This document shows, piece after piece, positions 31,895 to 41,323 of a stretch of DNA of 64,000 nucleotides. The stretch is from Clostridiales bacterium (GTDB lineage Bacteria; Bacillota; Clostridia; Oscillospirales; Acutalibacteraceae), in contig DUNU01000002.1 in the NCBI GenBank assembly GCA_012839185.1, positions 62,001-126,000 on the forward strand. Reading direction: 5' to 3'. Made by a program: the position numbers and the translations under genes. The stretch's first letter is position 1. Every line of letters begins with the position of its first letter. The notes below the pieces were generated by a model. The model was not told the DNA's origin and made no database searches. It worked only from the letters and a program-made list of their open reading frames with translations.

Positions 31895-33172
31895 TTAGGG
31901 CAAATAGAGTTCGGGATTTCTTCTTGAACCGTTTACACGGACTTCAAAATGAATATGCGGACCGGTTGAGTTACCGGTTGAGCCTAACAGTGCGATAACC
32001 TGGTTCTGTTTTACCTGCTGTCCCTGAACAACGTTATTCTGTAAGTTGTGAGCATAGTAGGTTGAAAGACCATTACCGTGGTCAACTACGATATAGTTAC
32101 CGTAACTCCAATGCCAACCTGAAATCAGAACCACACCGTCCGCTACACAAGAAACATTTTTTCCCAAGGCAGCAGGCATAGTGATATCCGTTCCGCCGTG
32201 ACCGTTTTTCCCGTAGTAACAAGAAATATAAACACCCGGATACTGAAGCGGCCATACAAAGCCGGATGCACTTGTACCCGTACCGTATGAACCTCGCTGA
32301 TAAACAAGAGCGTCAATTTGTGCGGCAAATTTTGCTTTTTCGGCTTCAGCTTTTGTAACAAGCGATTGGAATGTGTCGCTTTGCTGGTCAAGTTGTGCAA
32401 TAATTGCATTGACTTCCATCCAGTTCTTTTCAATCTGGGACTGGGTGGCATCGAGAACTGCTTGGTCTTCCTGAAGTTCGGCTTTCGCTGCCTCAATTTC
32501 GGCTTTCTCTTCTTCTAAAAGAGCCTTTTCCTCTTCAAGAATAACCTTATTCTCATCAAGCGTGGCTTTCTTTATATCAAGGTTAACAATCTGTGCCTTG
32601 ATTTCTTCGATTATGGCTGTGTCGTGACGGGAAATACCGTTTAATAATTCAAGAATAATAAGAAAATCGGTGAGATCTTCCGACGAAAAAAGCACTTCAA
32701 TCTCACTGACCGTACCGTTCATATAGAGAGAGCGAATACGGGTTTTAAGTATTTCATAGTCCTGTTCAATTTCTTCTTCACAATCTATGATTTCGTCTTC
32801 GGTCTTTTTGATTTCTTCTTCCAGAACGATAATCTTATCACTTTTTTCTTTTATTGTAGCATTAAGAGTATCAATCTCCGTTTGAAGAATTGCCATTTTT
32901 TGCTCAAGAGCATCAATCTGCGACTGCAAAGCCGCAATCTGAGCATTAAGCTCACCTGCAAATGCCTCTTGTTCAGCTATCTGACCTTTAAGAACACTGA
33001 TTTGAGCTTCGTTTTCTTTTATCTCTTCGTTAAGACTATCAATTTTTTCTTGCAAAGCTGCTTTCTTTTCTTCAACGGTTTCAGCAGATAGGGGCAAAAT
33101 TGTCGAGCATAACAATATTGCTGCAAGAATTACTGACAATATACTGAAAATTCGTTTTTTATTCATTTGCAA
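31895..33172 (-). CDS. EnvC/NlpD-like M23 peptidase with coiled coil
   Basis: A 425-residue exported peptidoglycan hydrolase or hydrolase activator. A signal peptide (about residues 4-30) is followed by a long coiled coil (about 31-285, Glu/Lys/Ile-rich heptads), a Gly/Ser linker and a C-terminal M23 LytM domain. That domain has a complete metal site: HGGTD near 325-330 and the HIHFE motif near 405. Intact ligands suggest real endopeptidase activity. Overlap with ftsX means that FtsEX probably controls it through the coiled coil, as with EnvC, CwlO or PcsB. The start is ambiguous: a TTG at 33172 has better spacing from GGGGAG, and an ATG lies at 33166. Confidence 0.9.
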   Translation of the reverse strand: MQMNKKRIFSILSVILAAILLCSTILPLSAETVEEKKAALQEKIDSLNEEIKENEAQISVLKGQIAEQEAFAGELNAQIAALQSQIDALEQKMAILQTEIDTLNATIKEKSDKIIVLEEEIKKTEDEIIDCEEEIEQDYEILKTRIRSLYMNGTVSEIEVLFSSEDLTDFLIILELLNGISRHDTAIIEEIKAQIVNLDIKKATLDENKVILEEEKALLEEEKAEIEAAKAELQEDQAVLDATQSQIEKNWMEVNAIIAQLDQQSDTFQSLVTKAEAEKAKFAAQIDALVYQRGSYGTGTSASGFVWPLQYPGVYISCYYGKNGHGGTDITMPAALGKNVSCVADGVVLISGWHWSYGNYIVVDHGNGLSTYYAHNLQNNVVQGQQVKQNQVIALLGSTGNSTGPHIHFEVRVNGSRRNPELYLP

Positions 33173-34097
33173 TCACACTCCCCTGTTCTTTGAGGTATCT
33201 GCCCATAGATACGGCAGAGCCGACAGAACCGGTAAAAATGCCGATTACAGCAAAAGCGATAAACAATACAAGTGCATATTTGCCGAACGGAACTATCTCA
33301 GAGTTAAAGAGAACGATCATTGATGCAAGAGAATTCTTAACGGTAGTGTAAAGCACATAGAGTACCACTTCACCTACAACGGCAGAAATTAAACCTATTG
33401 TCATTCCTTCAATAAGGAAGGGCCAGCGAATAAAGCTGTTTGTAGCACCGACAGCTTTCATAATACTAATTTCAAGTCGACGTGAATACATGGAAATTCT
33501 TATCGTATTTGCAATGATAAACAAGGAAACAATGAAGAGAAGAATAATGATACCCAAGCAAATATATGTAATAGAATTTCTTATATCAGTAAGTTTCTCT
33601 GCAAGAGCAGAGTTTTCACGAACGGAAAGTACATTCTCAATTTCCTTAACTTCACTGATGGTTGCATCAAACAAAGAAAGGTCTTTGAGTGTAATTTTAT
33701 ATCCGTCAGGCAAGAAATCGGATGTAACTCCTTCAAGCATATCTGCATCTTGCCCCAATGAATCAAGGACGATTTCAAATGCATCATCACGTGTTACCAA
33801 CTCACAAGTGGAAACATTTTCAATCTTCATCAAATCCGTTTCAACAGCCTTTATTTCATCGACGGATGCCTCGTCATTTACAAATACCATAACAACATTC
33901 TGGGATTCGATTCCGTCAAGAACAGCATTGATATTTAAAAACAATAAGAATGCCGCACCTATGATAACCAGACAAGACATCAAAACCGTTACGGATGCGA
34001 GGGTCATAAGACGGTTTATGTGGATGGAGCGAAATCCCTCTTTTGTAAGATAGCGAATACTATTGCTTTTTTTGGTTTTAATTTCATTATCAGCCAT
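33159..34097 (-). CDS. ftsX: Cell division protein FtsX
   Basis: A 312-residue integral membrane partner of FtsE. It has one N-terminal transmembrane helix (about 33-58), an extracellular domain of about 110 residues, and three C-terminal helices of the FtsX/MacB type (IANTIRISMYSRRLEISIMK precedes the second). It transmits ATP-driven motion across the membrane to the M23 hydrolase encoded next. The ATG at 34097 overlaps the end of ftsE by eight bases, and its own end overlaps the M23 gene, giving tight translational coupling across the three. Confidence 0.93.
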   Translation of the reverse strand: MADNEIKTKKSNSIRYLTKEGFRSIHINRLMTLASVTVLMSCLVIIGAAFLLFLNINAVLDGIESQNVVMVFVNDEASVDEIKAVETDLMKIENVSTCELVTRDDAFEIVLDSLGQDADMLEGVTSDFLPDGYKITLKDLSLFDATISEVKEIENVLSVRENSALAEKLTDIRNSITYICLGIIILLFIVSLFIIANTIRISMYSRRLEISIMKAVGATNSFIRWPFLIEGMTIGLISAVVGEVVLYVLYTTVKNSLASMIVLFNSEIVPFGKYALVLFIAFAVIGIFTGSVGSAVSMGRYLKEQGSVIANE

Positions 34098-35073
34098 TAT
34101 TTTCTTCGCCTCCGTTTTCAAAAAACTTGGAAAAATCAGGAATGTCTTCACCGACATTTTTGAAATTCTTGTCCGGTTTTTGCGGAATAATATCATCTTC
34201 CGTTGTTCCGGGTATGAAAGATACTACATCGTCAATATCCTGAACTTCATTGTCAGCTTCAGTTTCAGGAACAATCTCATGTTCAGCAGCATATTCCTCA
34301 AGGAAACTCTCATAATAATCACTGCTAGCAGTGTCTTCGAAATATCCCGTGATTTTTGTTGTGGAGTAATCCGTAGTATACTCAGTCTGTTCTTCCGTCT
34401 GAAGTTCGGGATGTTTTGTGTCAGATACGACTGTACCATTTTCTATTCTGACAACACGCTTATTAAACTTCTTAATAAGCTCATGCTCGTGGGTTACCAT
34501 AATAACAGTCGTGCCGTTCTCGTTGATTCTGTTAAGAAGCTCAACGATTTCATACGACATTTCGGGGTCAATATTTCCCGTAGGTTCGTCTGCAATGAGA
34601 ATATCAGCATCATTGACCAATGCTCTTGCCAGAGCAACACGCTGTTGCTCACCGCCCGACAATTCGTTGGGCATATTCTTTGTTTTGGATGAAAGACCAA
34701 CCAACGAAAGAGCATAAGATACACGACGGTTGATTTCTTTTTCTTTTGCTCCGATAGCTCGCATGGCAAATGCGACATTGTCATAAACACGCATCTTCGG
34801 AATAAGTCTGAAATCCTGAAATACGATACCCAGATGACGACGATAATAGGGAATCTTTCTCGGTTTGATTGTTCCCAAATCAATATCGTTTACCGTTACT
34901 GTTCCTTCACTTGCAACTTCTTCACGCATAATGAGCTTTAAGAATGTACTCTTGCCGGCACCGCTGGCACCGAGAATAAATACAAACTCACCGGGTTCAA
35001 TATGCAGATTAAAGTCACGCAATGCCTTCGTTCCGTTGGGGAATTGCTTTGTTACCTTTTTAAATTCTATCAT
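34090..35073 (-). CDS. ftsE: Cell division ATPase FtsE with acidic C-terminal extension
   Basis: ABC-type ATPase of the FtsEX complex. Residues 1-220 are canonical: Walker A GASGAGKST (35-43), the Q-loop VFQDF, signature LSGGEQQR (138-145), Walker B ILIADEP (158-164) and the H-loop THEHE. FtsE normally ends near residue 225-230. This protein continues for about 100 more residues that are strongly acidic and Thr/Tyr-rich, ending FSKFFENGGEENNG. The extension looks disordered, with a short conserved-looking end (DIPDFSKFFENG), and is cytoplasmic. It could dock another division protein, but I know no such partner. Confidence 0.93.
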   Translation of the reverse strand: MIEFKKVTKQFPNGTKALRDFNLHIEPGEFVFILGASGAGKSTFLKLIMREEVASEGTVTVNDIDLGTIKPRKIPYYRRHLGIVFQDFRLIPKMRVYDNVAFAMRAIGAKEKEINRRVSYALSLVGLSSKTKNMPNELSGGEQQRVALARALVNDADILIADEPTGNIDPEMSYEIVELLNRINENGTTVIMVTHEHELIKKFNKRVVRIENGTVVSDTKHPELQTEEQTEYTTDYSTTKITGYFEDTASSDYYESFLEEYAAEHEIVPETEADNEVQDIDDVVSFIPGTTEDDIIPQKPDKNFKNVGEDIPDFSKFFENGGEENNG

Positions 35074-35164
35074 ATAATAATCTCCGTTTTAATTGCTTGA
35101 AACAGCCTTAAATGACTGTTTTTCCGCAAAAGAAATAATATGCAATATGAGCCTATAATACTGT

Positions 35165-35192
35165 ATTATACCACTTTATCTTAAAAAGTCAA
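35165..35192 (-). promoter_or_regulatory. Sigma-A promoter of ftsEX operon
   Basis: TTGACT-N16-TATAAT on the minus strand. Confidence 0.8.
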
Positions 35193-35302
35193 GCAAAAAT
35201 AAAATAAGCATTGTTAATGAAAAAATCATAATTAAGAATTTTATCCGAAAATCTTTTCATAGTGTCAACTGCAATGTTTTATATATATCACGAATTAAAC
35301 AT

Positions 35303-35328
35303 AAAAAGCACCCGGAAACCGAGTGCTT
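35303..35328 (-). terminator. Terminator of str operon (after tuf)
   Basis: Ten-bp stem AAGCACTCGG / CCGGGTGCTT (one G-U pair) with a TTT loop and a following T-tract on the minus strand. Confidence 0.88.
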
Positions 35329-35345
35329 AAATCAGTTGAAGAAAA

Positions 35346-36542
35346 TTATTCTACATCAATAACAACGCCTGAACCAACGGTTCTGCCGCCTTCACGAATA
35401 GCGAAGCGAAGACCCTTTTCAATAGCGATGGGAGTGATGAGTTCAACTTTCATATCAACGTTGTCGCCGGGCATGCACATTTCTGTGCCTTCGGGAAGAT
35501 TGATAATACCGGTAACGTCTGTTGTTCTGAAATAGAACTGAGGACGATAGTTATCAAAGAAAGGTGTATGACGTCCGCCTTCTTCCTTGGTAAGAACGTA
35601 AACCTGACCTGTGAACTTTGTGCGGGGATTGATAGAGCCGGGTTTAGCAAGAACCTGACCGCGTTCGATATCAGTTCTCTGAACACCACGAAGGAGAGCA
35701 CCAATATTGTCGCCTGCCTCAGCATAGTCGAGAAGCTTATGGAACATTTCGATACCTGTGCAAACTGTTTCTCTGGATTCATCAGAAAGACCAACGATTT
35801 CAACGTGGTCGTTAAGACGAAGCTGGCCACGCTCAACTCTGCCTGTAGCAACTGTACCACGACCTGTGATTGTGAATACGTCTTCTACGGGCATAAGGAA
35901 AGGAAGGTCTGCCTTACGCTCGGGAGTGGGAATGTAGCTGTCAACAGCTTCCATGAGTTCCCAGATAGGCTTAAGCTCGGGAGCATCCATATCGTTGCCT
36001 GCATAGTTAAGAGCTTCATAAGCGGAACCTCTGATAATGGGGGCATCTTCATCAAAACCGTACTCAGCAAAAGCTTCACGGATTTCCATTTCAACAAGGT
36101 CAAGGAATTCGGGATCGTCAACCTGGTCGCACTTGTTCATAAAAGCAAGGATTGCGGGAACGCCAACCTGACGAGCAAGGAGAAGGTGTTCCTTAGTCTG
36201 AGCCATAGGACCGTCGGTAGCAGCGATAACGATGATAGCACCGTCCATCTGAGCAGCACCTGTGATCATGTTCTTAATGTAGTCAGCGTGTCCGGGGCAG
36301 TCAACGTGAGCATAGTGACGATTTTCGGTCTCATACTCAACGTGAGATGTGTTAATTGTGATACCGCGTTCTCTCTCTTCGGGAGCCTTGTCGATCATAT
36401 CGTATGCTTCGAACTTTGCAAAACCCTTCATAGCAAGAGTTCTTGTGATAGCGGCGGTAAGAGTTGTTTTACCGTGGTCAACGTGACCGATGGTACCGAT
36501 GTTTACATGGGGTTTGTTTCTTTCAAATTTCTGTTTTGCCAT
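35346..36542 (-). CDS. tuf: Translation elongation factor Tu
   Basis: GTPase that delivers aminoacyl-tRNA to the ribosome. The 398 residues carry GHVDHGKT (19-26), the switch I/II segments [15 protein letters not shown] and DCPGHADY, the NKCD guanine motif and the C-terminal [12 protein letters not shown]. It is the last gene of the rpsL-rpsG-fusA-tuf str operon. A 191-bp gap with its own promoter separates it from fusA, so it can be expressed above the rest of the operon. Only one copy is visible in the window. Confidence 0.98.
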   Translation of the reverse strand: MAKQKFERNKPHVNIGTIGHVDHGKTTLTAAITRTLAMKGFAKFEAYDMIDKAPEERERGITINTSHVEYETENRHYAHVDCPGHADYIKNMITGAAQMDGAIIVIAATDGPMAQTKEHLLLARQVGVPAILAFMNKCDQVDDPEFLDLVEMEIREAFAEYGFDEDAPIIRGSAYEALNYAGNDMDAPELKPIWELMEAVDSYIPTPERKADLPFLMPVEDVFTITGRGTVATGRVERGQLRLNDHVEIVGLSDESRETVCTGIEMFHKLLDYAEAGDNIGALLRGVQRTDIERGQVLAKPGSINPRTKFTGQVYVLTKEEGGRHTPFFDNYRPQFYFRTTDVTGIINLPEGTEMCMPGDNVDMKVELITPIAIEKGLRFAIREGGRTVGSGVVIDVE

Positions 36543-36625
36543 TTGAAAATCTCCTTATGCAAAATTAGTAATGTATTTAATATGTGCCGCTACCTCTACT
36601 AAAAGGAGAGTGCGTATACGGACAT

Positions 36626-36654
36626 ATTGTAACTTATAGAGTTATAAAAATCAA
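36626..36654 (-). promoter_or_regulatory. Internal sigma-A promoter for tuf
   Basis: TTGATT-N17-TACAAT on the minus strand within the fusA-tuf gap, followed by an approximately 80-nt leader. Confidence 0.6.
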
Positions 36655-36733
36655 GCGGATTATAAAATATGAGAAAATTTCTACTTTTTATCCACTTTTT
36701 ACCGGAAAAACTACAAGCAGAATGTTAAATATT

Positions 36734-38809
36734 CTAACTTTTTATACGCTTCCCCGTAATTTCTTCCGAAATAAATTTCGGAACTTGTGTGTATGATTCA
36801 GGTTCCATTACATACTGTCCTCGACCTTGAGTCTTGGAGCGTAAGTCTGTAGCGTAACCGAACATATTTGAAAGCGGAATAACTGCGTTTACCTGAGTGA
36901 CGCCTGTACGGGTTTCCATATCACGGATTTCTCCGCGACGGGAAGTAATATCCCCCATAACATCACCAAGATAGTCGTCGGGAACGATAACGGTAACTTT
37001 CATAATCGGCTCCATCAATACCGGAGCTGCCTTTTCCATTGCATTCTTGAATGCCATGGAACCGGCAATCTTAAATGCCATTTCGGAAGAGTCAACTTCG
37101 TGGTAAGAACCGTCATAAAGTTCAACCTTAACGTCAACAACATTATATCCTGCAAGTATACCGGCTTTCATAGCACCTTCGACACCGGCTTGAACCGCGG
37201 GAACATATTCCTTCGGAACCACGCCGCCAACGATGCTGTTGACAAACTCGAAGCCTTTGCCGGGATTGGGAGAAATACGAATCTTGACATGACCGTACTG
37301 ACCGTGACCACCCGACTGACGAGCATATTTGCAATCCTCGGTAGCTTCCTGAGTAATTGTTTCTCTGTAGGCAACCTGCGGGTTACCGACATTGGCTTCA
37401 ACTTTAAACTCACGCAAGAGTCTGTCGACGATAATTTCCAGGTGAAGTTCACCCATGCCGGCAATAATTGTCTGACCGGTTTCTTCGTCAGTGAAGCACT
37501 TGAAAGTCGGATCTTCCTCGGCAAGTTTCTGAAGACCGATACCCATTTTTTCTTGACCTGCCTTGGTTTTCGGTTCGATGGCAACTCTTATAACGGGTTC
37601 GGGGAACTCCATTTGTTCAAGGATGACGGGAGCTTTAGGATCGCAGAAAGTATCTGCCGTGGTAGTATTCTTAACACCGACAACCGCAGCAATATCACCT
37701 GCATAACAAGTTTCAATTTCCTGACGGTGGTTGGCATGCATTAAAAGAATACGACCTAAACGCTCATTCCTGCCCTTGGTAGAGTTGTATACTGTTGTAC
37801 CTGCGTCGCAAGTTCCCGAATATACACGGAAAAAACAAAGTTTTCCTACAAAAGGATCAGTTGTTATCTTAAATGCCAAAGCTGCGAAAGGTTCGTCATC
37901 CGAAGGAGCACGAGTAACTTCCTCGCCCGTTTCGGGATCTATACCTTTGACTGCTTCAACATCAAGAGGTGACGGTAAATAGTCAACAACTGCATCAAGT
38001 AATTTCTGAACGCCCTTGTTGCGATAGGAAGTACCGCAAACTACGGGAACCATTTTACCGGCAACGGTTGCTTTACGGATACAAGTCTTAATTTCTTCAA
38101 TGGTAAGCTCTTCGCCTTCCATATATTTCATAAGAAGCTCGTCATCCATTTCAGCTACATGTTCAACAAGTGCCATACGATAAGTTTCGGCAAGTTCACG
38201 CATATCTTCGGGAATTTCCTCAACACGCATGTCCATACCCATATCATCGTAATATACGTCGGCGTTCATTTCTACGAGATCGATTATGCCTCTGAAATCC
38301 GCTTCAACACCGATAGGAAGCTGAATCGGAACAGCATTACAACGGAATCTGTCCTTGACCATATCAAGAACGTTATAGAAATCCGCACCCATAATGTCCA
38401 TCTTGTTGACGTAAATCATTCTCGGTACGTTGTATTTATCCGCTTGTCTCCATACGGTTTCGGACTGAGGCTCAACACCGCCCTTTGCACATAAAACTGT
38501 GACGGAACCGTCAAGAACACGCAAAGAACGCTCAACCTCGGCAGTAAAATCAACGTGACCGGGAGTGTCAATGATATTGACGCGATGATCCCTCCAGAAG
38601 CAAGTCGTAGCAGCGGAAGTAATAGTGATACCACGCTCCTGCTCTTGCTCCATAAAGTCCATAACGGCATCGCCTTCATGAGTTTCACCAAGCTTATGTG
38701 TTTTTCCGGTATAGTAAAGAATACGCTCGGTGGTAGTTGTCTTTCCGGCGTCGATATGTGCCATTATTCCGATATTACGGGTTTTTTCTAATGATACCTG
38801 TCTGGGCAT
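36734..38809 (-). CDS. fusA: Translation elongation factor G
   Basis: Ribosomal translocase GTPase, 691 residues, normal length. It has the P-loop [12 protein letters not shown], switch regions [14 protein letters not shown] and [12 protein letters not shown], and the domain IV motifs [11 protein letters not shown] and [19 protein letters not shown]. It lies 43 bp after rpsG in the same operon. Nothing suggests a specialised paralogue such as RRF-dependent EF-G2 or Tet-type protection proteins. Confidence 0.98.
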   Translation of the reverse strand: MPRQVSLEKTRNIGIMAHIDAGKTTTTERILYYTGKTHKLGETHEGDAVMDFMEQEQERGITITSAATTCFWRDHRVNIIDTPGHVDFTAEVERSLRVLDGSVTVLCAKGGVEPQSETVWRQADKYNVPRMIYVNKMDIMGADFYNVLDMVKDRFRCNAVPIQLPIGVEADFRGIIDLVEMNADVYYDDMGMDMRVEEIPEDMRELAETYRMALVEHVAEMDDELLMKYMEGEELTIEEIKTCIRKATVAGKMVPVVCGTSYRNKGVQKLLDAVVDYLPSPLDVEAVKGIDPETGEEVTRAPSDDEPFAALAFKITTDPFVGKLCFFRVYSGTCDAGTTVYNSTKGRNERLGRILLMHANHRQEIETCYAGDIAAVVGVKNTTTADTFCDPKAPVILEQMEFPEPVIRVAIEPKTKAGQEKMGIGLQKLAEEDPTFKCFTDEETGQTIIAGMGELHLEIIVDRLLREFKVEANVGNPQVAYRETITQEATEDCKYARQSGGHGQYGHVKIRISPNPGKGFEFVNSIVGGVVPKEYVPAVQAGVEGAMKAGILAGYNVVDVKVELYDGSYHEVDSSEMAFKIAGSMAFKNAMEKAAPVLMEPIMKVTVIVPDDYLGDVMGDITSRRGEIRDMETRTGVTQVNAVIPLSNMFGYATDLRSKTQGRGQYVMEPESYTQVPKFISEEITGKRIKS

Positions 38810-38852
38810 AGTCTGATCTTATCTCCTAATAACTGGCTTATCAGACGGTCAA

Positions 38853-39323
38853 TTACCATCTGAAATGTGCAAACGCCTGGTTTGCTTCAGCCATCTTGTG
38901 TGTATCTTCACGCTTCTTATAAGCATTACCTGACTTATTTGCTGCGTCCATTATCTCGCCTGCAAGGCGTTGTTTCATTGTTCTTTCAGAACGAGCACGT
39001 GAATAAAGTGTGATCCAACGAAGTCCTAATGTCTGACGTCTTGCCGGACGAACTTCCATCGGAACCTGGTAGGTGGAACCACCAACACGTCTTGCCTTAA
39101 CTTCAACTGTAGGCATTACGTTTTCCATAGCTTCCTCGAATACTTCGAGGGGATCTCTGTCTGTTTTTGTTTTGATGATGTCGAATGCACCATAAACGAT
39201 TCTCTGAGCAACACCCTTCTTACCATCAAGCATTATGTTGTTGACAAGACGTGTAACGAGCTTTGAATCATATACGGGATCCGCTAATACATCGCGTTTA
39301 GCGACCTGGCCTCTTCTTGGCAC
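38853..39323 (-). CDS. rpsG: 30S ribosomal protein S7
   Basis: Primary 16S rRNA-binding protein that nucleates the 30S head. With a GTG start at 39323 it is exactly 156 residues, beginning [12 protein letters not shown] as expected for the family. The GGAGGGAAG ribosome binding site precedes that GTG, while a longer ATG frame has no such support. [19 protein letters not shown] is the conserved rRNA-binding hairpin. Second gene of the str operon. Confidence 0.97.
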   Translation of the reverse strand: MPRRGQVAKRDVLADPVYDSKLVTRLVNNIMLDGKKGVAQRIVYGAFDIIKTKTDRDPLEVFEEAMENVMPTVEVKARRVGGSTYQVPMEVRPARRQTLGLRWITLYSRARSERTMKQRLAGEIMDAANKSGNAYKKREDTHKMAEANQAFAHFRW

Positions 39324-39508
39324 GGCGCTTCCCTCCTTCATAAAGATGAAATCATAGGTACTCTAATTTTCGTAAAACGAAATTCGTGTTGCCCTCTTAA
39401 AGCCAAAACATATCATTTCCAGCTTGCATGGGGAAACATTTAAATCAATGCCGAGTAACATTACATTGATTTATTCACCTCAAGGGTGATAAGAGAAACC
39501 GAAACAGT
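39324..39508 (-). promoter_or_regulatory. rpsL-rpsG intercistronic region with hairpins
   Basis: The 185 nt between S12 and S7 contain three inverted repeats: a 10-bp stem TAAATCAATG/CATTGATTTA (39441-39473), TCACC/GGTGA (39475-39489) and ATTTTCG/CGAAAT (39366-39382). In E. coli the S7 repressor site lies in the same gap. Whether these form such a site here is not shown. Confidence 0.4.
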
Positions 39509-39931
39509 TTATTTCTTGGCTGCTTTGGGTTTCTTGGCTCCGTACTTGGAACGAGCCTGCATTCTGCCGCTGACGCCCTGAGCGTCAAGTGTGCCGCGAA
39601 CAATGTGGTAACGTACGCCGGGAAGGTCCTTTACACGACCGCCGCGAATAAGTACAACACTGTGCTCCTGAAGATTGTGCCCTACGCCCGGAATGTAAGC
39701 GGAAACTTCAATACCGTTTGTAAGACGTACTCTGGCGAGCTTACGAAGAGCTGAGTTAGGCTTCTTGGGAGTATCGGTCTTAACTACCGTGCATACGCCT
39801 CTCTTCTGCGGTGAGTTGTGGTCTGTCATAATGTTCTTCTGGCTGTTAAGTCTCTTACCGAGAGCGGGAGACTTCGAGTGCTTTTCATGAGTCTTTCTGC
39901 CGTTACGAACAAGCTGATTAAAGGTTGGCAA
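39509..39931 (-). CDS. rpsL: 30S ribosomal protein S12
   Basis: Decoding-centre protein of the small subunit, 140 residues with the longer N-terminal region usual in Gram-positives. The streptomycin-determining loop reads [13 protein letters not shown] with lysines at 56 and 57, the wild-type sensitive sequence, and the second determinant loop [11 protein letters not shown] is also unaltered. First gene of the str operon, behind a near-consensus promoter. rpoB/rpoC, which precede it in many Firmicutes, are absent; tRNA-Thr and ispE lie there instead. Confidence 0.98.
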   Translation of the reverse strand: MPTFNQLVRNGRKTHEKHSKSPALGKRLNSQKNIMTDHNSPQKRGVCTVVKTDTPKKPNSALRKLARVRLTNGIEVSAYIPGVGHNLQEHSVVLIRGGRVKDLPGVRYHIVRGTLDAQGVSGRMQARSKYGAKKPKAAKK

Positions 39932-39988
39932 AGCTTTTCTACCTCCTATTTAAAATGATATGTTATGTCGCTATAGCATAACAGACGA

Positions 39989-40017
39989 ATTATAGCACAA
40001 TAATACAAAAATGTCAA
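39989..40017 (-). promoter_or_regulatory. Strong sigma-A promoter of str operon
   Basis: Perfect TTGACA-N17-TATAAT on the minus strand. The leader has a TGTTATG/CATAACA hairpin at 39961-39983 before the AGGAGG of rpsL. Confidence 0.9.
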
Positions 40018-40083
40018 GATAGAAATATTGCCCCCAATTGAGAGATTATAACAAATCTGTAAAATTTTTTCGGTCAAAATAAA

Positions 40084-40110
40084 CAAAAAACAGCCCGAAA
40101 GCTGCTTTTT
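40084..40110 (-). terminator. Terminator of tRNA-Thr
   Basis: GCAGC-TTTCGG-GCTGT stem flanked by A6 and T6 on the minus strand, immediately after the CCA. Confidence 0.85.
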
Positions 40111-40185
40111 TGGAGCCGATGGTCGGAATCGAACCGACAACCTGCTCATTACGAATGAGCTGCTCTGCCATTGAGCCACATCGGC
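40110..40185 (-). tRNA. tRNA-Thr(CGT)
   Basis: 76 nt with encoded CCA. Acceptor GCCGATG/CATCGGC, anticodon stem GCTCA/TGAGC with loop TTCGTAA, anticodon CGT reading ACG, T-arm GTCGG-TTCGATT-CCGAC. Unlike the Gly and Gln genes, no structured insert lies at or beside its T-loop. Confidence 0.93.
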
Positions 40186-40201
40186 AAAATCAAACCGAAT
40201 G

Positions 40202-40230
40202 TCATTGTAACACATCTTTTGCAAAATTGC
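40202..40230 (-). promoter_or_regulatory. Sigma-A promoter of tRNA-Thr
   Basis: TTGCAA-N17-TACAAT on the minus strand. Confidence 0.7.
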
Positions 40231-40257
40231 AAGAGCTTTTTTAATGCAATAAAAATC

Positions 40258-40294
40258 AAAAAAATCTTGGTGAGAGTTTCTCATATTTCTCACC
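40258..40294 (-). terminator. Terminator of ispE
   Basis: GGTGAGA / TCTCACC stem with a 12-nt loop, then AAGATTTTTTT on the minus strand. Confidence 0.85.
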
Positions 40295-40299
40295 GAAAT

Positions 40300-41184
40300 T
40301 TATGAATATATGTCCTCAATATTGACTTTATCAAATATTCCCTTCTTGACCGGTTCAGTCAGATAAACTTTTCCGTTATTGCGTTTAAGGTCATTTGCCG
40401 CTTTCTGAGCAGATGCTTTTGTCAGGAATATTCCGAATATTGACGAACCGCTGCCGGACATCATTTCTGCAACCGAACCGTTTTTACGCATAATAGCTTT
40501 AATCTCGGCTCTTTCCGGCACCAAAACAACCTGTTCAAATACATTACCGGTATTTTTACAGAATTCGGCAAAATTACCTCTGCAATATTTGTTTAATAAC
40601 CATTCTCTGTCAGGGTGACGAATATCATCTCTTTCGTCATATGAAGCATAAGCAAGTTTGGTTGACACACTGCTTATCGGCTTGACTATAACAAAATAGC
40701 AATCGGGAAAATCAGGCAAACGGGATTGAACTTCGCCGATATTCTGACAAAGACGAGTGCCGCCGGTGATGCAAAACGGAACATCCGCACCTATATTAAC
40801 ACCAATATCACAAAGCTCATCAATACTTAATTTCGTATTGAATAAATCATTCATTGCATGCAAGACAGCTGCTGCGTCTGCCGAGCCTCCGCCAAGTCCC
40901 GCTTGGGTTGGTATGTTTTTTTCGACAAATACATGCACACCGGATTTAATCTTTGTATAATTAAAAAACAGTTTTGCCGCCTTATGTGCAGTATTTGTTT
41001 CGTCAAGCGGTATACCAATATTACAGTCAACAGTGATATTTTTATCTCTCTTATCAACAGTAATAATGTCGTATAAGCTCACCGACTGCATGATTGTATA
41101 TATTCCGTGATAGCCATCATCAAAACATTGTCCCAGATCAAGAAGGACATTGATTTTTGCCGCCGCATACTTAATGATACTCAT
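40300..41184 (-). CDS. ispE: 4-(CDP)-2-C-methyl-D-erythritol kinase
   Basis: GHMP-family kinase of the MEP isoprenoid pathway, phosphorylating the 2-hydroxyl of CDP-methylerythritol. The 294 residues have the N-terminal AAAKINVLLDL strand, the ATP-binding glycine loop PTQAGLGGGSADAAA, and the C-terminal MSGSGSSIFGIF motif. The ATG at 41184 is chosen because GAGGTG lies eight bases before it and the promoter excludes upstream starts. It is transcribed alone. It implies that the organism makes isoprenoids by the non-mevalonate route. Confidence 0.95.
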   Translation of the reverse strand: MSIIKYAAAKINVLLDLGQCFDDGYHGIYTIMQSVSLYDIITVDKRDKNITVDCNIGIPLDETNTAHKAAKLFFNYTKIKSGVHVFVEKNIPTQAGLGGGSADAAAVLHAMNDLFNTKLSIDELCDIGVNIGADVPFCITGGTRLCQNIGEVQSRLPDFPDCYFVIVKPISSVSTKLAYASYDERDDIRHPDREWLLNKYCRGNFAEFCKNTGNVFEQVVLVPERAEIKAIMRKNGSVAEMMSGSGSSIFGIFLTKASAQKAANDLKRNNGKVYLTEPVKKGIFDKVNIEDIYS

Positions 41185-41203
41185 ATCCACACCTCTCATT
41201 TGT

Positions 41204-41232
41204 ATTATAACAAAAGTACTTATAAAAAGCAA
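41204..41232 (-). promoter_or_regulatory. Sigma-A promoter of ispE
   Basis: TTGCTT-N17-TATAAT on the minus strand. Confidence 0.75.
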
Positions 41233-41257
41233 CATATAAATTGTTTACAAAAAAGAC

Positions 41258-41286
41258 TTGATTTTTTATGGCAGTTATGCTACAAT
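41258..41286 (+). promoter_or_regulatory. Sigma-A promoter of phosphoesterase cluster
   Basis: TTGATT-N17-TACAAT, 38 bp before the ATG at 41324. Confidence 0.75.
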
Positions 41287-41323
41287 TAAGATACCTCAAT
41301 TTTATGAAAGGAAATTTAATTGT

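Larger units (their letters stand above)
35074..35345 (-). other. 272-bp gap between tuf and ftsE
   Basis: It contains the ftsE promoter, a leader of roughly 90 nt with an AAACAG/CTGTTT inverted repeat at 35102-35123, and the tuf terminator at 35303-35328. The stretch 35193-35300 is A/T-rich with nothing I can assign. Confidence 0.6.

Noticed and set aside
34063..34692. 209-codon plus-strand frame opposite ftsE
   Set aside because: Antisense shadow; the FtsE motifs are complete on the other strand.
35568..36602. 344-codon plus-strand frame opposite tuf
   Set aside because: Antisense shadow caused by the strong codon bias of EF-Tu; no ribosome binding site or family resemblance.
37100..37744. 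214-codon plus-strand frame opposite fusA
   Set aside because: Antisense shadow of EF-G.
39509..39931. Streptomycin-resistance change in S12
   Set aside because: Both determinant loops have the usual lysines and wild-type sequence.
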